Below, piece by piece: positions 51,362 through 59,574 of a stretch of DNA of 59,591 nucleotides (within the stretch, counting starts at the first letter, position 1; every line of letters begins with the position of its first letter). The stretch comes from an uncultured bacterium (GTDB lineage: Bacteria > Bacteroidota > Bacteroidia > Bacteroidales > Bacteroidaceae). The notes beneath the pieces are model-generated. The model searched no databases, was not told where the DNA came from, and was given only the letters and a program-made list of their open reading frames with translations. The DNA is taken from assembly GCA_905215555.1 (NCBI GenBank), contig CAJMQU010000029.1, forward strand, positions 1 through 59,591, written 5' to 3'. The position numbers were made by a program, and so were the translations under genes.

Positions 51362-52321
51362 ATGGATATTATCTTTCTTATCGGAGGCCTCCTCCTCATC
51401 CTTTTAGGCGCCAATGGACTCACGGACGGAGCCGCATCCGTTGCCAAACGTTTTCATATTCCGTCCATCGTCATCGGACTTACCATCGTTGCTTTCGGAA
51501 CCTCCGCTCCGGAACTGACAGTCAGTGTATCTTCCGCCTTGAAAGGAAGTGCGGACATCGCCATAGGAAACGTAGTGGGCAGCAATATATTCAACACGCT
51601 GATGATTGTGGGTTGCACGGCACTCTTTGCCCCTATCGTCATCTCCCAAAATACGTTGCGCAAGGAAATCCCCCTCTGCATCCTCTCTTCCATCGTGCTG
51701 CTGATTTGTGCCAATGATGTGCTGCTGGACCATAGTTCGGACAACATACTCAGCACCACGGACGGACTGCTTCTGCTTTGTTTCTTCATCATCTTCCTCG
51801 GATATACATTCGCCATCGCTTTTCAGGGGAAAAAGGAAGGAGAAGGGGAAGAGGAAATCAAACAACTTCCCATGTGGCGGTCTATACTATATATAATAGG
51901 TGGACTGGGGGCACTGATTGCCGGCGGCAGTTTCTTCGTAGATGGCGCCAGCGGCATTGCCCGCAGCCTGGGAGTAAGTGAGTCGGTCATCGGACTGACA
52001 CTTGTGGCAGGCGGTACGTCCCTGCCCGAACTTGCCACCTCCATTGTTGCCGCCCTGAAGAAAAATCCGGAGATTGCCATCGGAAACGTAATCGGAAGCA
52101 ATCTCTTCAATATATTCTTTGTGCTGGGTTGCAGCGCTTCCATCACGCCGCTGCATCTGACGGGCATCACCAACCTGGACTTACTGGTGCTGGTAGGTTC
52201 GAGTATCTTGTTGTGGATGTTCGGCCTGTTCTTTGCCAAACGGACTATTACACGCATTGAGGGCAGCATACTGATATTTTGCTACATTGCTTATACAGTA
52301 GTGCTTATTTATAATGTCTGA
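51362..52321 (+). CDS. Calcium/sodium antiporter (CaCA family)
   Basis: Exchanges Na+ (or H+) for Ca2+ across the inner membrane. The 319-residue protein has two homologous halves of about five helices each. Each half has an alpha-repeat: GLTIVAFGTSAPELTVSVSSAL with GNVVGSNIFNTL in the first, and GLTLVAGGTSLPELATSIVAAL with GNVIGSNLFNIFFVLG in the second. The acidic residues in these repeats form the ion site. Length and repeats match the YrbG-type prokaryotic antiporters. ATG 51362 is chosen because the longer frame from 51305 opens upstream of and runs through the promoter. Confidence 0.92.
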   Translation: MDIIFLIGGLLLILLGANGLTDGAASVAKRFHIPSIVIGLTIVAFGTSAPELTVSVSSALKGSADIAIGNVVGSNIFNTLMIVGCTALFAPIVISQNTLRKEIPLCILSSIVLLICANDVLLDHSSDNILSTTDGLLLLCFFIIFLGYTFAIAFQGKKEGEGEEEIKQLPMWRSILYIIGGLGALIAGGSFFVDGASGIARSLGVSESVIGLTLVAGGTSLPELATSIVAALKKNPEIAIGNVIGSNLFNIFFVLGCSASITPLHLTGITNLDLLVLVGSSILLWMFGLFFAKRTITRIEGSILIFCYIAYTVVLIYNV

Positions 52322-52416
52322 AGAAAAACATCTCACTCACACAAACTATATCGGAAAAGCGTACAGGGGTAAATTAGTTTTTATCCCCGGCGCGTGGTAT
52401 TTTAAAGATTATCATG

Positions 52417-52424
52417 TATCTTTG
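52417..52424 (+). promoter_or_regulatory. -7 element TATCTTTG
   Basis: An exact match 22 nt before ATG 52447. The possible ATG at 52414 lies in the element itself. A GGGGTAAA/TTTATCCCC hairpin (52366-52388) just upstream may end the antiporter transcript. Confidence 0.6.
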
Positions 52425-52446
52425 CCACTTCATTAGACATAAAATT

Positions 52447-53583
52447 ATGGCAATAACAATCAAAAAAGTTTCCACAACGAAAGAATTGAAACGGTTCATC
52501 CGCTTCAATTACCGACTATACAAAGGCAACCCTTACTCTGTCCCCGACCTTTACGATGATATGCTCAACACCTTCAGCAAAAAGAAGAATGCAGCATTCG
52601 AATTCTGCGAAGCAGAGTATTTCCTGGCTTACAAGGACAACCAGATAGTAGGACGAGTAGCTGCCATCATCAACCACAAAGCCAACCAGACCTGGAACAA
52701 GAAGAATGTCCGCTTCGGCTGGATTGATTTTATCAATGACCCGGAAGTTTCCGACGCCCTTATCCGCACAGTGGAAGAATGGGGAAAAGAACGTGGAATG
52801 ACTCACATACAAGGTCCGCTGGGATTCACCGATTTCGATGCCGAAGGTATGCTTATCGAGGGCTACGACCAGCTCAGTACCATGGCAACCATCTACAATT
52901 ATCCATACTATCCACAACACATGGAGCGCATGGGCTTTGAAAAAGAAGCTGACTGGGTGGAATTCAAAATCTACATTCCGGATGCCATACCGGACAAGCA
53001 CAAGCGCATTTCCGACCTCATCCAACGAAAATATAACCTCAAGATAAAAAAATATACATCAGCCAAGAAGATTGCCCGCGAATACGGTCAGGCCATCTTT
53101 GAACTGATGAACGAAGCGTATAAACCCCTGTTCGGGTATTCGGCTCTGTCGCAACGGCAGATTGACCAATACGTGAAGATGTACCTCCCCATCGTAGACC
53201 TCCGCATGGTGACGCTCATCACAGATGCTGACGACCAGCTGATTGCCGTAGGTATCTCCATGCCGTCCCTGTCCGAAGCTTTGCAGAAGGCACACGGGCG
53301 GTTATTGCCTTTCGGATGGTATTATCTGCTGAAAGCGCTGTTCATGAAACGACGTGCCAAAATGCTGGATTTATTACTCGTAGCCGTGAAGCCGGAGTAC
53401 CAGAACAAAGGTGTTAACGCATTGTTATTTTCCGATTTAATTCCGGTTTATCAGAAATTAGGTTTTATATTTGCAGAGAGCAACCCTGAGCTGGAAATGA
53501 ACGGCAAGGTACAAGCACAATGGGAGTACTTTGAGACCGAGCAGCACAAACGGCGTAGGGCGTTCGTGAAAGAAATTAAATAA
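52447..53583 (+). CDS. GNAT-like acyltransferase family protein (YghO-type)
   Basis: The 378-residue protein has a GNAT-type pattern: EFCEAEYFLAYKDNQIVGRVAAI near the start, HIQGPLGFTDFDAEGMLIEGYD in the middle, and LLLVAVKPEYQNKGVNALLFSDLIPVYQKLGFIFAESNPELEMNGKVQAQWEYF near the end, with QNKG in place of the acetyl-CoA loop. Members of this family are of unknown substrate. It has no membrane segment. It is 18 nt before parE and probably co-transcribed with it. Confidence 0.72.
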   Translation: MAITIKKVSTTKELKRFIRFNYRLYKGNPYSVPDLYDDMLNTFSKKKNAAFEFCEAEYFLAYKDNQIVGRVAAIINHKANQTWNKKNVRFGWIDFINDPEVSDALIRTVEEWGKERGMTHIQGPLGFTDFDAEGMLIEGYDQLSTMATIYNYPYYPQHMERMGFEKEADWVEFKIYIPDAIPDKHKRISDLIQRKYNLKIKKYTSAKKIAREYGQAIFELMNEAYKPLFGYSALSQRQIDQYVKMYLPIVDLRMVTLITDADDQLIAVGISMPSLSEALQKAHGRLLPFGWYYLLKALFMKRRAKMLDLLLVAVKPEYQNKGVNALLFSDLIPVYQKLGFIFAESNPELEMNGKVQAQWEYFETEQHKRRRAFVKEIK

Positions 53584-53601
53584 AAAGGGGATTAAGAACT
53601 T

Positions 53602-55473
53602 ATGGAAGAAATCAACGGACTGATGCCCGAAGGCTATGTAGAGTACACGGAAGACAATATTCGTCATCTTGATGACATGGAGCACATCCGTGTCCGTTCG
53701 GGCATGTATATCGGTCGTCTGGGCGACGGTACGCAGAACGACGACGGTATCTATGTATTGCTGAAAGAAGTAATGGACAACAGCATCGATGAATTCAAAA
53801 TGGGTGCAGGTAAACGGATTGAGATAAACATCGAAGATAATCTCCGCGTCAGTGTGCGCGACTATGGACGCGGCATTCCGCAAGGAAAGCTGATTGAAGC
53901 GGTAAGCAAACTCAACACCGGAGGTAAGTACGACAGTAAGGCTTTCAAGAAGAGCGTCGGACTGAACGGTGTGGGTATCAAAGCCGTGAACGCGTTGAGC
54001 AGCCGTTTTGAAGTACGCAGCTACCGTGAGGGTAAAGTCCGTATCGCCGTTTTTGAAAAAGGTAACCTCCAAAGTGACGTCACAGAGAACTGCAACGAAG
54101 AAAGCGGAACCTATATCTTCTTCGAACCGGACAACACGTTATTCCTGAACTATTCTTTCCAGGCTAATTTCGTGGAAATGTTACTGCGTAATTATACGTA
54201 CCTGAACACAGGACTTTCCATTATCTATAACGGCCAGCGCATCATCTCGCGCCACGGTCTGGAAGATCTGCTGAATGACAACATGACCGCACAGGGCTTA
54301 TACAACATCATCCACCTGAAAGGGGAAGATATCGAGATAGCCTTTACACATACCAACCAATACGGCGAAGAATACTATTCCTTCGTCAACGGCCAGCATA
54401 CCACCCAAGGCGGAACACACCAAAGCGCACTCAAAGAGCATATCGCACGTACCATCAAGGAGTTCTACAACAAGAACCAGGAGTATGCCGACATACGCAA
54501 CGGCATCGTCGCCGCCATCGCCATCAATGTGGAAGAACCCCAGTTCGAGGGACAGACGAAAACCAAGCTCGGCTCACCCTCCATGTCTCCCGGTGGTGTA
54601 AGCGTGAACAAATATGTAGGTGACTTCATCAAAACGGAAGTGGACAACTACCTTCACAAAAACCCGTTGGTATCGGAAGTCATGCTGCAAAAGATACAGG
54701 ACTCCGAAAAGGAGCGCAAAGCCATTGCCGGCGTAACCAAGCTGGCACGCGAACGTGCCAAGAAAGCCAATCTGCACAACCGCAAGCTGCGCGATTGCCG
54801 TTACCACCTCAACGATGGCAAAGGAAAAGACCAGGAAACAGAATCCTGCATCTTCATCACCGAGGGTGACTCTGCCAGCGGTTCCATCACCAAAAGCCGT
54901 GATGTGAACACACAAGCCGTATTCAGCCTCCGGGGTAAACCGCTGAACTCGTTCGGGCTGACAAAAAAAGTGGTATACGAAAACGAAGAATTCAACCTGC
55001 TGCAAGCCGCTCTGAACATCGAAGACGGTATTGAAGGACTGCGCTATAACAAGGTGATAGCCGCTACCGATGCCGATGTGGACGGTATGCACATCCGCCT
55101 GCTGCTCATCACATTCTTCCTGCAATTCTTCCCGGACTTGATTAAGAAAGGGCATGTATACATCCTGCAAACCCCGTTGTTCCGTGTGCGTAATAAGAAA
55201 AAGACCACCTATTGCTATTCGGAAGAAGAACGGCAGAAAGCAATTGAGGAACTGGGACCGAATCCTGAAATCACCCGCTTTAAAGGTTTGGGAGAAATCT
55301 CACCCGATGAATTCAGGCATTTCATCGGCAAGGACATGCGTCTGGAACAGGTTACCCTACGCAAAACGGACCTCGTGAAAGAACTGTTGGAATTCTATAT
55401 GGGTAAGAATACCATGGAACGGCAAAACTTTATTATCAACAATCTGGTTATAGAAGAAGATCTGGCATCATGA
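53602..55473 (+). CDS. parE: DNA topoisomerase IV subunit B
   Basis: ATPase subunit of a type IIA topoisomerase that unlinks replicated chromosomes. The 623-residue protein has a GHKL ATPase (about 25-230; KEVMDNSIDEF is the N box, VRDYGRGIPQGKL the G1 box and KSVGLNGVGIKAVNALS the G2 box), a transducer domain (about 235-390), and a TOPRIM domain with ITEGDSASGS and TDADVDGMHIRLLL. The length matches ParE, not the longer GyrB with its insert. The ParC gene is not in the next positions. The stop overlaps coaD by 4 nt. Confidence 0.9.
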   Translation: MEEINGLMPEGYVEYTEDNIRHLDDMEHIRVRSGMYIGRLGDGTQNDDGIYVLLKEVMDNSIDEFKMGAGKRIEINIEDNLRVSVRDYGRGIPQGKLIEAVSKLNTGGKYDSKAFKKSVGLNGVGIKAVNALSSRFEVRSYREGKVRIAVFEKGNLQSDVTENCNEESGTYIFFEPDNTLFLNYSFQANFVEMLLRNYTYLNTGLSIIYNGQRIISRHGLEDLLNDNMTAQGLYNIIHLKGEDIEIAFTHTNQYGEEYYSFVNGQHTTQGGTHQSALKEHIARTIKEFYNKNQEYADIRNGIVAAIAINVEEPQFEGQTKTKLGSPSMSPGGVSVNKYVGDFIKTEVDNYLHKNPLVSEVMLQKIQDSEKERKAIAGVTKLARERAKKANLHNRKLRDCRYHLNDGKGKDQETESCIFITEGDSASGSITKSRDVNTQAVFSLRGKPLNSFGLTKKVVYENEEFNLLQAALNIEDGIEGLRYNKVIAATDADVDGMHIRLLLITFFLQFFPDLIKKGHVYILQTPLFRVRNKKKTTYCYSEEERQKAIEELGPNPEITRFKGLGEISPDEFRHFIGKDMRLEQVTLRKTDLVKELLEFYMGKNTMERQNFIINNLVIEEDLAS

Positions 55474-55922
55474 GAAGAGCAATCTTTCCGGGAACATTCG
55501 ACCCGTTCACCATCGGCCACTCCTCGGTAGTGGCACGCGCACTGACTTTTATGGATGAAGTCGTCATCGGAATTGGCATCAACGAGAACAAAAACACCTA
55601 TTTCCCCATTGAGAAGCGTGTGGAGATGATACGGGATTTCTATCGGAACGAGCCGCGCATCAAGGTATATTCTTATGATTGCCTGACGATTGACTTTGCC
55701 CAACAGGTGGAGGCGCAATTTATAGTCCGTGGCATCCGTACCGTGAAGGACTTCGAATACGAAGAAACTATTGCAGACATCAACCGCAAACTGGCAGGTA
55801 TCGAAACCATCCTGCTCTTTACCGAACCCGAACTGACGTGCATCAGTTCGACTACCGTCCGCGAACTGTTGCAATTCGGCAAAGACATCAGCCAGTTTAT
55901 CCCCGAGGGGATGGAAATTTAG
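55470..55922 (+). CDS. coaD: Phosphopantetheine adenylyltransferase
   Basis: Fourth step of coenzyme A synthesis: 4'-phosphopantetheine plus ATP gives dephospho-CoA. The 150-residue protein has the nucleotidyltransferase motifs GTFDPFTIGHSSVV near the N-terminus (T/HxGH) and ISSTTVRELL near the C-terminus (ISST-x-x-R), with VRGIRTVKDFEYE in between. Its ATG overlaps the parE TGA by 4 nt (ATGA), which points to translational coupling. Length is normal. Confidence 0.95.
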   Translation: MRRAIFPGTFDPFTIGHSSVVARALTFMDEVVIGIGINENKNTYFPIEKRVEMIRDFYRNEPRIKVYSYDCLTIDFAQQVEAQFIVRGIRTVKDFEYEETIADINRKLAGIETILLFTEPELTCISSTTVRELLQFGKDISQFIPEGMEI

Positions 55923-55963
55923 TGATAAGTTACAGAATGAATAAGTGATAAACGAAGAGAATA

Positions 55964-57589
55964 ATGAAGAAACTTCTTGTCTTGATGATATGTGTATGTG
56001 CCATAGCTTCCATGCAGGCACAAAAGATGGGCAATGCTACTGCCGCCCGTAAGTTGCAAATGGCCGAATTCGCCATTGCCAATCTGTACGTTGACTCGGT
56101 GGACGAAAACAAATTGGTAGAAGAAGCTATTGTACGCATGCTGGCACAACTGGATCCGCACTCCACCTACAATAATGCTGAGGAAGTGAAGAAGATGAAT
56201 GAACCCCTGCAAGGCAATTTCGAAGGTATCGGTGTACAGTTCCAAATAATAGAAGACACCTTATTAATCATACAGCCTGTCAGCAATGGCCCTTCAGAGA
56301 AGGTGGGTATCCTGGCAGGCGACCGCATCATTGCCGTAAACGACAGCGCCATTGCCGGTGTGAAAATGTCCACAGAAGATATCATGACACGCCTGCGCGG
56401 CCCGAAGGATTCGGAAGTTAAACTGACCATTGTCCGCCGCGGAGTGGACGATCCTTTATACTTCACCGTAAAGCGTGATAAAATACCTATTCTCAGCCTG
56501 GACGCTTCTTATATGATACAGCCGAAGACAGGTTATATCCGCATCAACCGCTTCGGAGCCACTACCGCCGAAGAGTTCACGGCTGCCCTTAAAGCATTGC
56601 AGAAACAAGGGATGAAAGATCTGATACTCGACCTGCAAGGCAACGGCGGCGGCTATCTGAATGCGGCCATCGACCTTGCCAACGAGTTCCTGCAACAGAA
56701 AGAACTTATCGTATACACCGAAGGAAGAACATCACAGCGCAGCAACTTCTACGCCAAAGGTACGGGTAATTTCAAGAACGGACGTCTCATTGTACTGGTT
56801 GACGAATATTCCGCTTCTGCAAGCGAAATCGTGACCGGTGCCATACAGGACTGGGACAGAGGAGTAGTCGTAGGCCGCCGCACTTTCGGTAAAGGGTTGG
56901 TTCAACGCCCCATCGACCTGCCCGACGGTTCCATGATACGACTGACTATCGCCCGTTATTATACTCCTTCCGGCCGTTGCATACAGAAACCGTATGACCA
57001 TACCGCCAATCTGGACGGCAGAGGCCTTAAGAAAGATGACGGTCAGGAAAAATACAACATGGAACTGGTAGACCGCTTCAACCGTGGAGAGATGATGCAT
57101 GCCGACAGTATCCACTTCCCCGATTCACTGAAGAATTCCACCAAGAAACTGAAACGCACCGTATATGGTGGTGGCGGTATCATGCCCGATTATTTTGTAC
57201 CGATTGACACTACCCAATACACGGATTATCACCGGAACCTCGTAGCCAAAGGTGTAGTCATCAAAGCTACAACAAAGTACATCGAAAATCACCGGAAAGA
57301 ATTGCAGGAGAAATACAAGAAATTCGATTCCTTCAACAATAAGTTCGAGATAGACGAACAGATACTTGCAGACATACGTGCCGCTGCCGAGAAAGAGAAG
57401 ATCGAGTTCAACGAAGAACAATACAACAAGTCATTACCCTTGATTAAAACACAATTAAAAGCCTTGATTGCCCGTGACTTGTGGGATATGAACGAATACT
57501 TCCAAGTGATGAACACCACGAACAACAGCGTGCAGCAAGCCCTCAAGATATTGAACGAAAAAATCTACGAGCAGAAACTACCGCTTTAA
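55964..57589 (+). CDS. S41-family C-terminal processing peptidase
   Basis: The 541-residue periplasmic serine protease has a signal peptide (about 1-20, ASMQAQ), a PDZ domain (about 95-165, GIGVQFQIIEDTLLIIQPVSNGPSEKVGILAGDRIIAVND) and the S41 core. Catalytic Ser285 lies in VDEYSASASEI and Lys310 in GRRTFGKGLVQ, 25 residues apart as in CtpA/Prc (Ser430 and Lys455 in Prc). It degrades or trims envelope proteins. It is encoded 41 nt after coaD, in the parE-coaD unit. Directly after the stop lies a 22-bp tandem repeat array. Confidence 0.93.
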   Translation: MKKLLVLMICVCAIASMQAQKMGNATAARKLQMAEFAIANLYVDSVDENKLVEEAIVRMLAQLDPHSTYNNAEEVKKMNEPLQGNFEGIGVQFQIIEDTLLIIQPVSNGPSEKVGILAGDRIIAVNDSAIAGVKMSTEDIMTRLRGPKDSEVKLTIVRRGVDDPLYFTVKRDKIPILSLDASYMIQPKTGYIRINRFGATTAEEFTAALKALQKQGMKDLILDLQGNGGGYLNAAIDLANEFLQQKELIVYTEGRTSQRSNFYAKGTGNFKNGRLIVLVDEYSASASEIVTGAIQDWDRGVVVGRRTFGKGLVQRPIDLPDGSMIRLTIARYYTPSGRCIQKPYDHTANLDGRGLKKDDGQEKYNMELVDRFNRGEMMHADSIHFPDSLKNSTKKLKRTVYGGGGIMPDYFVPIDTTQYTDYHRNLVAKGVVIKATTKYIENHRKELQEKYKKFDSFNNKFEIDEQILADIRAAAEKEKIEFNEEQYNKSLPLIKTQLKALIARDLWDMNEYFQVMNTTNNSVQQALKILNEKIYEQKLPL

Positions 57590-57605
57590 CAAGCCATTTG
57601 CAGCG

Positions 57606-57635
57606 TCTATATGTCCAACATCTTGGATATATAGA
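57606..57635 (+). terminator. Strong hairpin at the head of the second repeat array
   Basis: TCTATATGTCCAA (57606-57618) and TTGGATATATAGA (57623-57635) form a 13-bp stem (one G-U pair) closed by a 4-nt CATC loop, 16 nt after the S41 stop. It may end the parE-coaD-S41 transcript or protect its 3' end, although no T-run follows. Confidence 0.5.
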
Positions 57636-57730
57636 TGCAACGCGTTGGATATATAGATGCAACGCATTGGACATATAGATGCAACGCATTGGACATATAG
57701 ATGCAACGCATTGGATATATAGGTCCGATA
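57606..57730 (+). repeat. 22-bp tandem repeat array, about six units
   Basis: TATAG (or the TATAT variant at the first) recurs at 57608, 57630, 57652, 57674, 57696 and 57718, always 22 bp apart. The typical unit core is TATAGATGCAACGCATTGGA. It shares TATAGATG, AACGCA and GGA at the same offsets with the array at 14572-14725 (17 of 22 positions by eye). Each unit contains ATGC-AAC-GCAT, a small inverted repeat. It occupies the gap between the S41 gene and the convergent PAP2 gene. Confidence 0.85.
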
Positions 57731-57741
57731 CACTGCAGTCT

Positions 57742-58344
57742 TTAATTGCCGAATAACCACTTGTTCAACCAACGGTTCACATAGATATTAACTACTGCAC
57801 ATCCGGCTCCGATGGCTGCACCCGCCAGCACATCGGACGGATAGTGTACACCCTCATTCATGCGCGATACCCCGACAGAACATGCCCATAGGGCAGATGG
57901 AGCGATTACATACCATTTAGGATACTTCACGCAAAGCGAAGTTGCCAAAGCAAAAGCAGTTGCCGTATGTCCCGAAGGGAAAGAAGGACTGGTTTCATGG
58001 CTATAAGCATGAACCCGATCGGGATAACGGTCGAAGGGGCGTTCACGGTCTATAAGATATTTCATGCCGTAAGTCACTACAAAAGCACCGGCTACACTGG
58101 TTCCTACATATATGGCATCTTTCAATAATTCGCGATCTTTTTTCACCCACGCAGCCAGTGCCATCGCTACAGGAACCCCTACGGCAACATAAGGTTCGGT
58201 ACGCGAAATTATTTTATTATAATTGCGAATGAATTTACCATCCCAACTATTTATTTTATGTAAAGTATTTATATCCCAGTTCTGTGCGGAAATACTGAAT
58301 ACAACTAGGGATGCAAAAAATACAAAAAAAATAGTCCTCTTCAT
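57742..58344 (-). CDS. PAP2-family membrane-associated phosphatase
   Basis: The 200-residue protein has a signal-like N-terminus (about 1-20, FSISAQ), then hydrophobic segments and the three PAP2 motifs: KYLIDRERP, PSFPSGHT, and SRMNEGVHYPSDVLAG. It probably dephosphorylates lipid pyrophosphates such as undecaprenyl pyrophosphate or related lipids; the family does not decide which. I use the start complementary to 58342-58344; the longer frame adds 18 codons through the promoter. Confidence 0.88.
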   Translation of the reverse strand: MKRTIFFVFFASLVVFSISAQNWDINTLHKINSWDGKFIRNYNKIISRTEPYVAVGVPVAMALAAWVKKDRELLKDAIYVGTSVAGAFVVTYGMKYLIDRERPFDRYPDRVHAYSHETSPSFPSGHTATAFALATSLCVKYPKWYVIAPSALWACSVGVSRMNEGVHYPSDVLAGAAIGAGCAVVNIYVNRWLNKWLFGN

Positions 58345-58367
58345 GTAGTCTTTCTTATAGTTTGCTG

Positions 58368-58375
58368 CAAAGATA
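58368..58375 (-). promoter_or_regulatory. -7 element TATCTTTG for the PAP2 gene
   Basis: On the minus strand, an exact TAnnTTTG match 23 nt before the start; a TTTG at 58401-58398 lies 22 nt upstream of it as a possible -33. Confidence 0.6.
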
Positions 58376-58408
58376 GACGATTTTGTTAGAGTATTCACAA
58401 AAAAATTC

Positions 58409-58416
58409 TATCTTTG
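58409..58416 (+). promoter_or_regulatory. -7 element TATCTTTG for the AraC-type gene
   Basis: An exact match 33 nt before ATG 58450, back to back with the PAP2 promoter. Confidence 0.6.
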
Positions 58417-58449
58417 TTGCCACAATTTTAGTAATTCGTCCTATATTTC

Positions 58450-59367
58450 ATGACAAAAGACACTCTTTGCACACGGCAAGTAGATTGTAGTCTGTGCCCG
58501 AAAGTTTCTGAGGGGACGTTGGCATACTGCCAATATCCTCAAGGGCAGCATTTCTCTGCAGAGAAGTGTACACAAAACTGCATGATTTTTGTGTTAAAGG
58601 GTGAGTTGCTGATAAATAGCAACGAATACCCTGGAACTACACTTCAAAGCAGACAATGTGTTTTGCAAGCTATCGGTTCGAAAATGGAGTTACTGGCATT
58701 GACCGATGTAGAATACATCGTTTATTGGTTTACGGAACTCCCCCTGGTATGCGAAGACCGATATAAGGAGATTCTGGAGCGTTCCGAAGCTCCGCTGACC
58801 TATACGCCTCTGACAGCCAACGCGAAACTGGAACGCACACTGCATGATATTGTCGATTACTTTAAAGAACAGCCATTCGCTTGCGGAAAATATCTCGACC
58901 TCAAGTGCCAGGAACTCGTTTATATTCTGACCTGCTATTATCCGCTGCGCCAGATAAGTACATTCTTCTACCCCATCAGTACCTATACGGAAAGTTTCCA
59001 TTATTTCATTATGCAGAACTATGACAAGGTGAAGAATGTGGAAGAATTCGCCCATTTAGGTGGATATACCACCACCACATTCCGCCGATTGTTTAAAAAT
59101 ATGTACAACGTACCTGTATACGAATGGATATTGGACAAGAAGCGTGAAGGCATTCTGAACGACCTGCAATTCACCAAACAACGTATTTCCGTAATCAGTG
59201 CGCGATATGGTTTCGACTCCTTATCCCATTTCGCCCACTTCTGCAAAGATTCCTTTGGAGACACCCCCCGAGCCTTGCGGAAACGTGCTGCCAGCGGGGA
59301 GAAAATCACCATCATAAAAGAGAAAGGAGACGAGGGAGCAAGGGGACAAGGAGACAAGGAAAACTAA
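58450..59367 (+). CDS. AraC-family transcriptional regulator
   Basis: The 305-residue regulator starts with a Cys-rich segment (CTRQVDCSLCPKVSEGTLAYC, with further Cys at about 40 and 44), then a cupin-like region (MIFVLKGELLINSNEY), and ends in two helix-turn-helix motifs (VKNVEEFAHLGGYTTTTFRRLFKNMYNVPVYEWI, then ISVISARYGFDSLSHFAHFCKDSFGDTPRALRK). The tail GEKITIIKEKGDEGARGQGDKEN is low-complexity because it is encoded by the repeat hairpin at 59339-59401. It is divergent from PAP2; possible targets are itself or the gene downstream. Confidence 0.88.
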   Translation: MTKDTLCTRQVDCSLCPKVSEGTLAYCQYPQGQHFSAEKCTQNCMIFVLKGELLINSNEYPGTTLQSRQCVLQAIGSKMELLALTDVEYIVYWFTELPLVCEDRYKEILERSEAPLTYTPLTANAKLERTLHDIVDYFKEQPFACGKYLDLKCQELVYILTCYYPLRQISTFFYPISTYTESFHYFIMQNYDKVKNVEEFAHLGGYTTTTFRRLFKNMYNVPVYEWILDKKREGILNDLQFTKQRISVISARYGFDSLSHFAHFCKDSFGDTPRALRKRAASGEKITIIKEKGDEGARGQGDKEN

Positions 59368-59401
59368 TCAATTTCAACTTCTTTGTCTCCTCATCCCCTT
59401 G
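59339..59401 (+). terminator. Hairpin of GACAAGG repeats at the AraC gene end
   Basis: A 20-mer CAAGGGGACAAGGAGACAAG (59339-59358) pairs at 17 of 20 positions with 59382-59401 (TTTGTCTCCTCATCCCCTTG); the stop codon (59365-59367) falls in the loop. More CAAGGG-type repeats on the opposite strand run to about 59430. It is probably a terminator made from a repetitive element. Confidence 0.55.
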
Positions 59402-59472
59402 TCAACTTGTTCTCTTGTTCCCTTGTCAACTTCTATTTCCTGTTTTAATTACGGAATTATTTCTTTAATTCC

Positions 59473-59503
59473 TTGTTTAATCAATGTATTTCTTCTATTT
59501 TTG
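59473..59503 (+). promoter_or_regulatory. Promoter of the last gene
   Basis: A TTG at 59473-59475, 20 nt, then TATTTTTG (59496-59503). This fits the Bacteroides -33/-7 pair and implies a leader of about 65 nt before ATG 59575. Confidence 0.6.
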
Positions 59504-59574
59504 CGGGAAATTAGCAGAAGACTCTAAAGAAAAGCAAATTTTCTAACTATTAAATAATTTAAATTCAATCATTT

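Noticed and set aside
57481..57772. Open frames running through the second repeat array on both strands
   Set aside because: They arise because three 22-bp units equal 22 codons without stops; there is no promoter, start context or family match, and they overlap the S41 and PAP2 genes.
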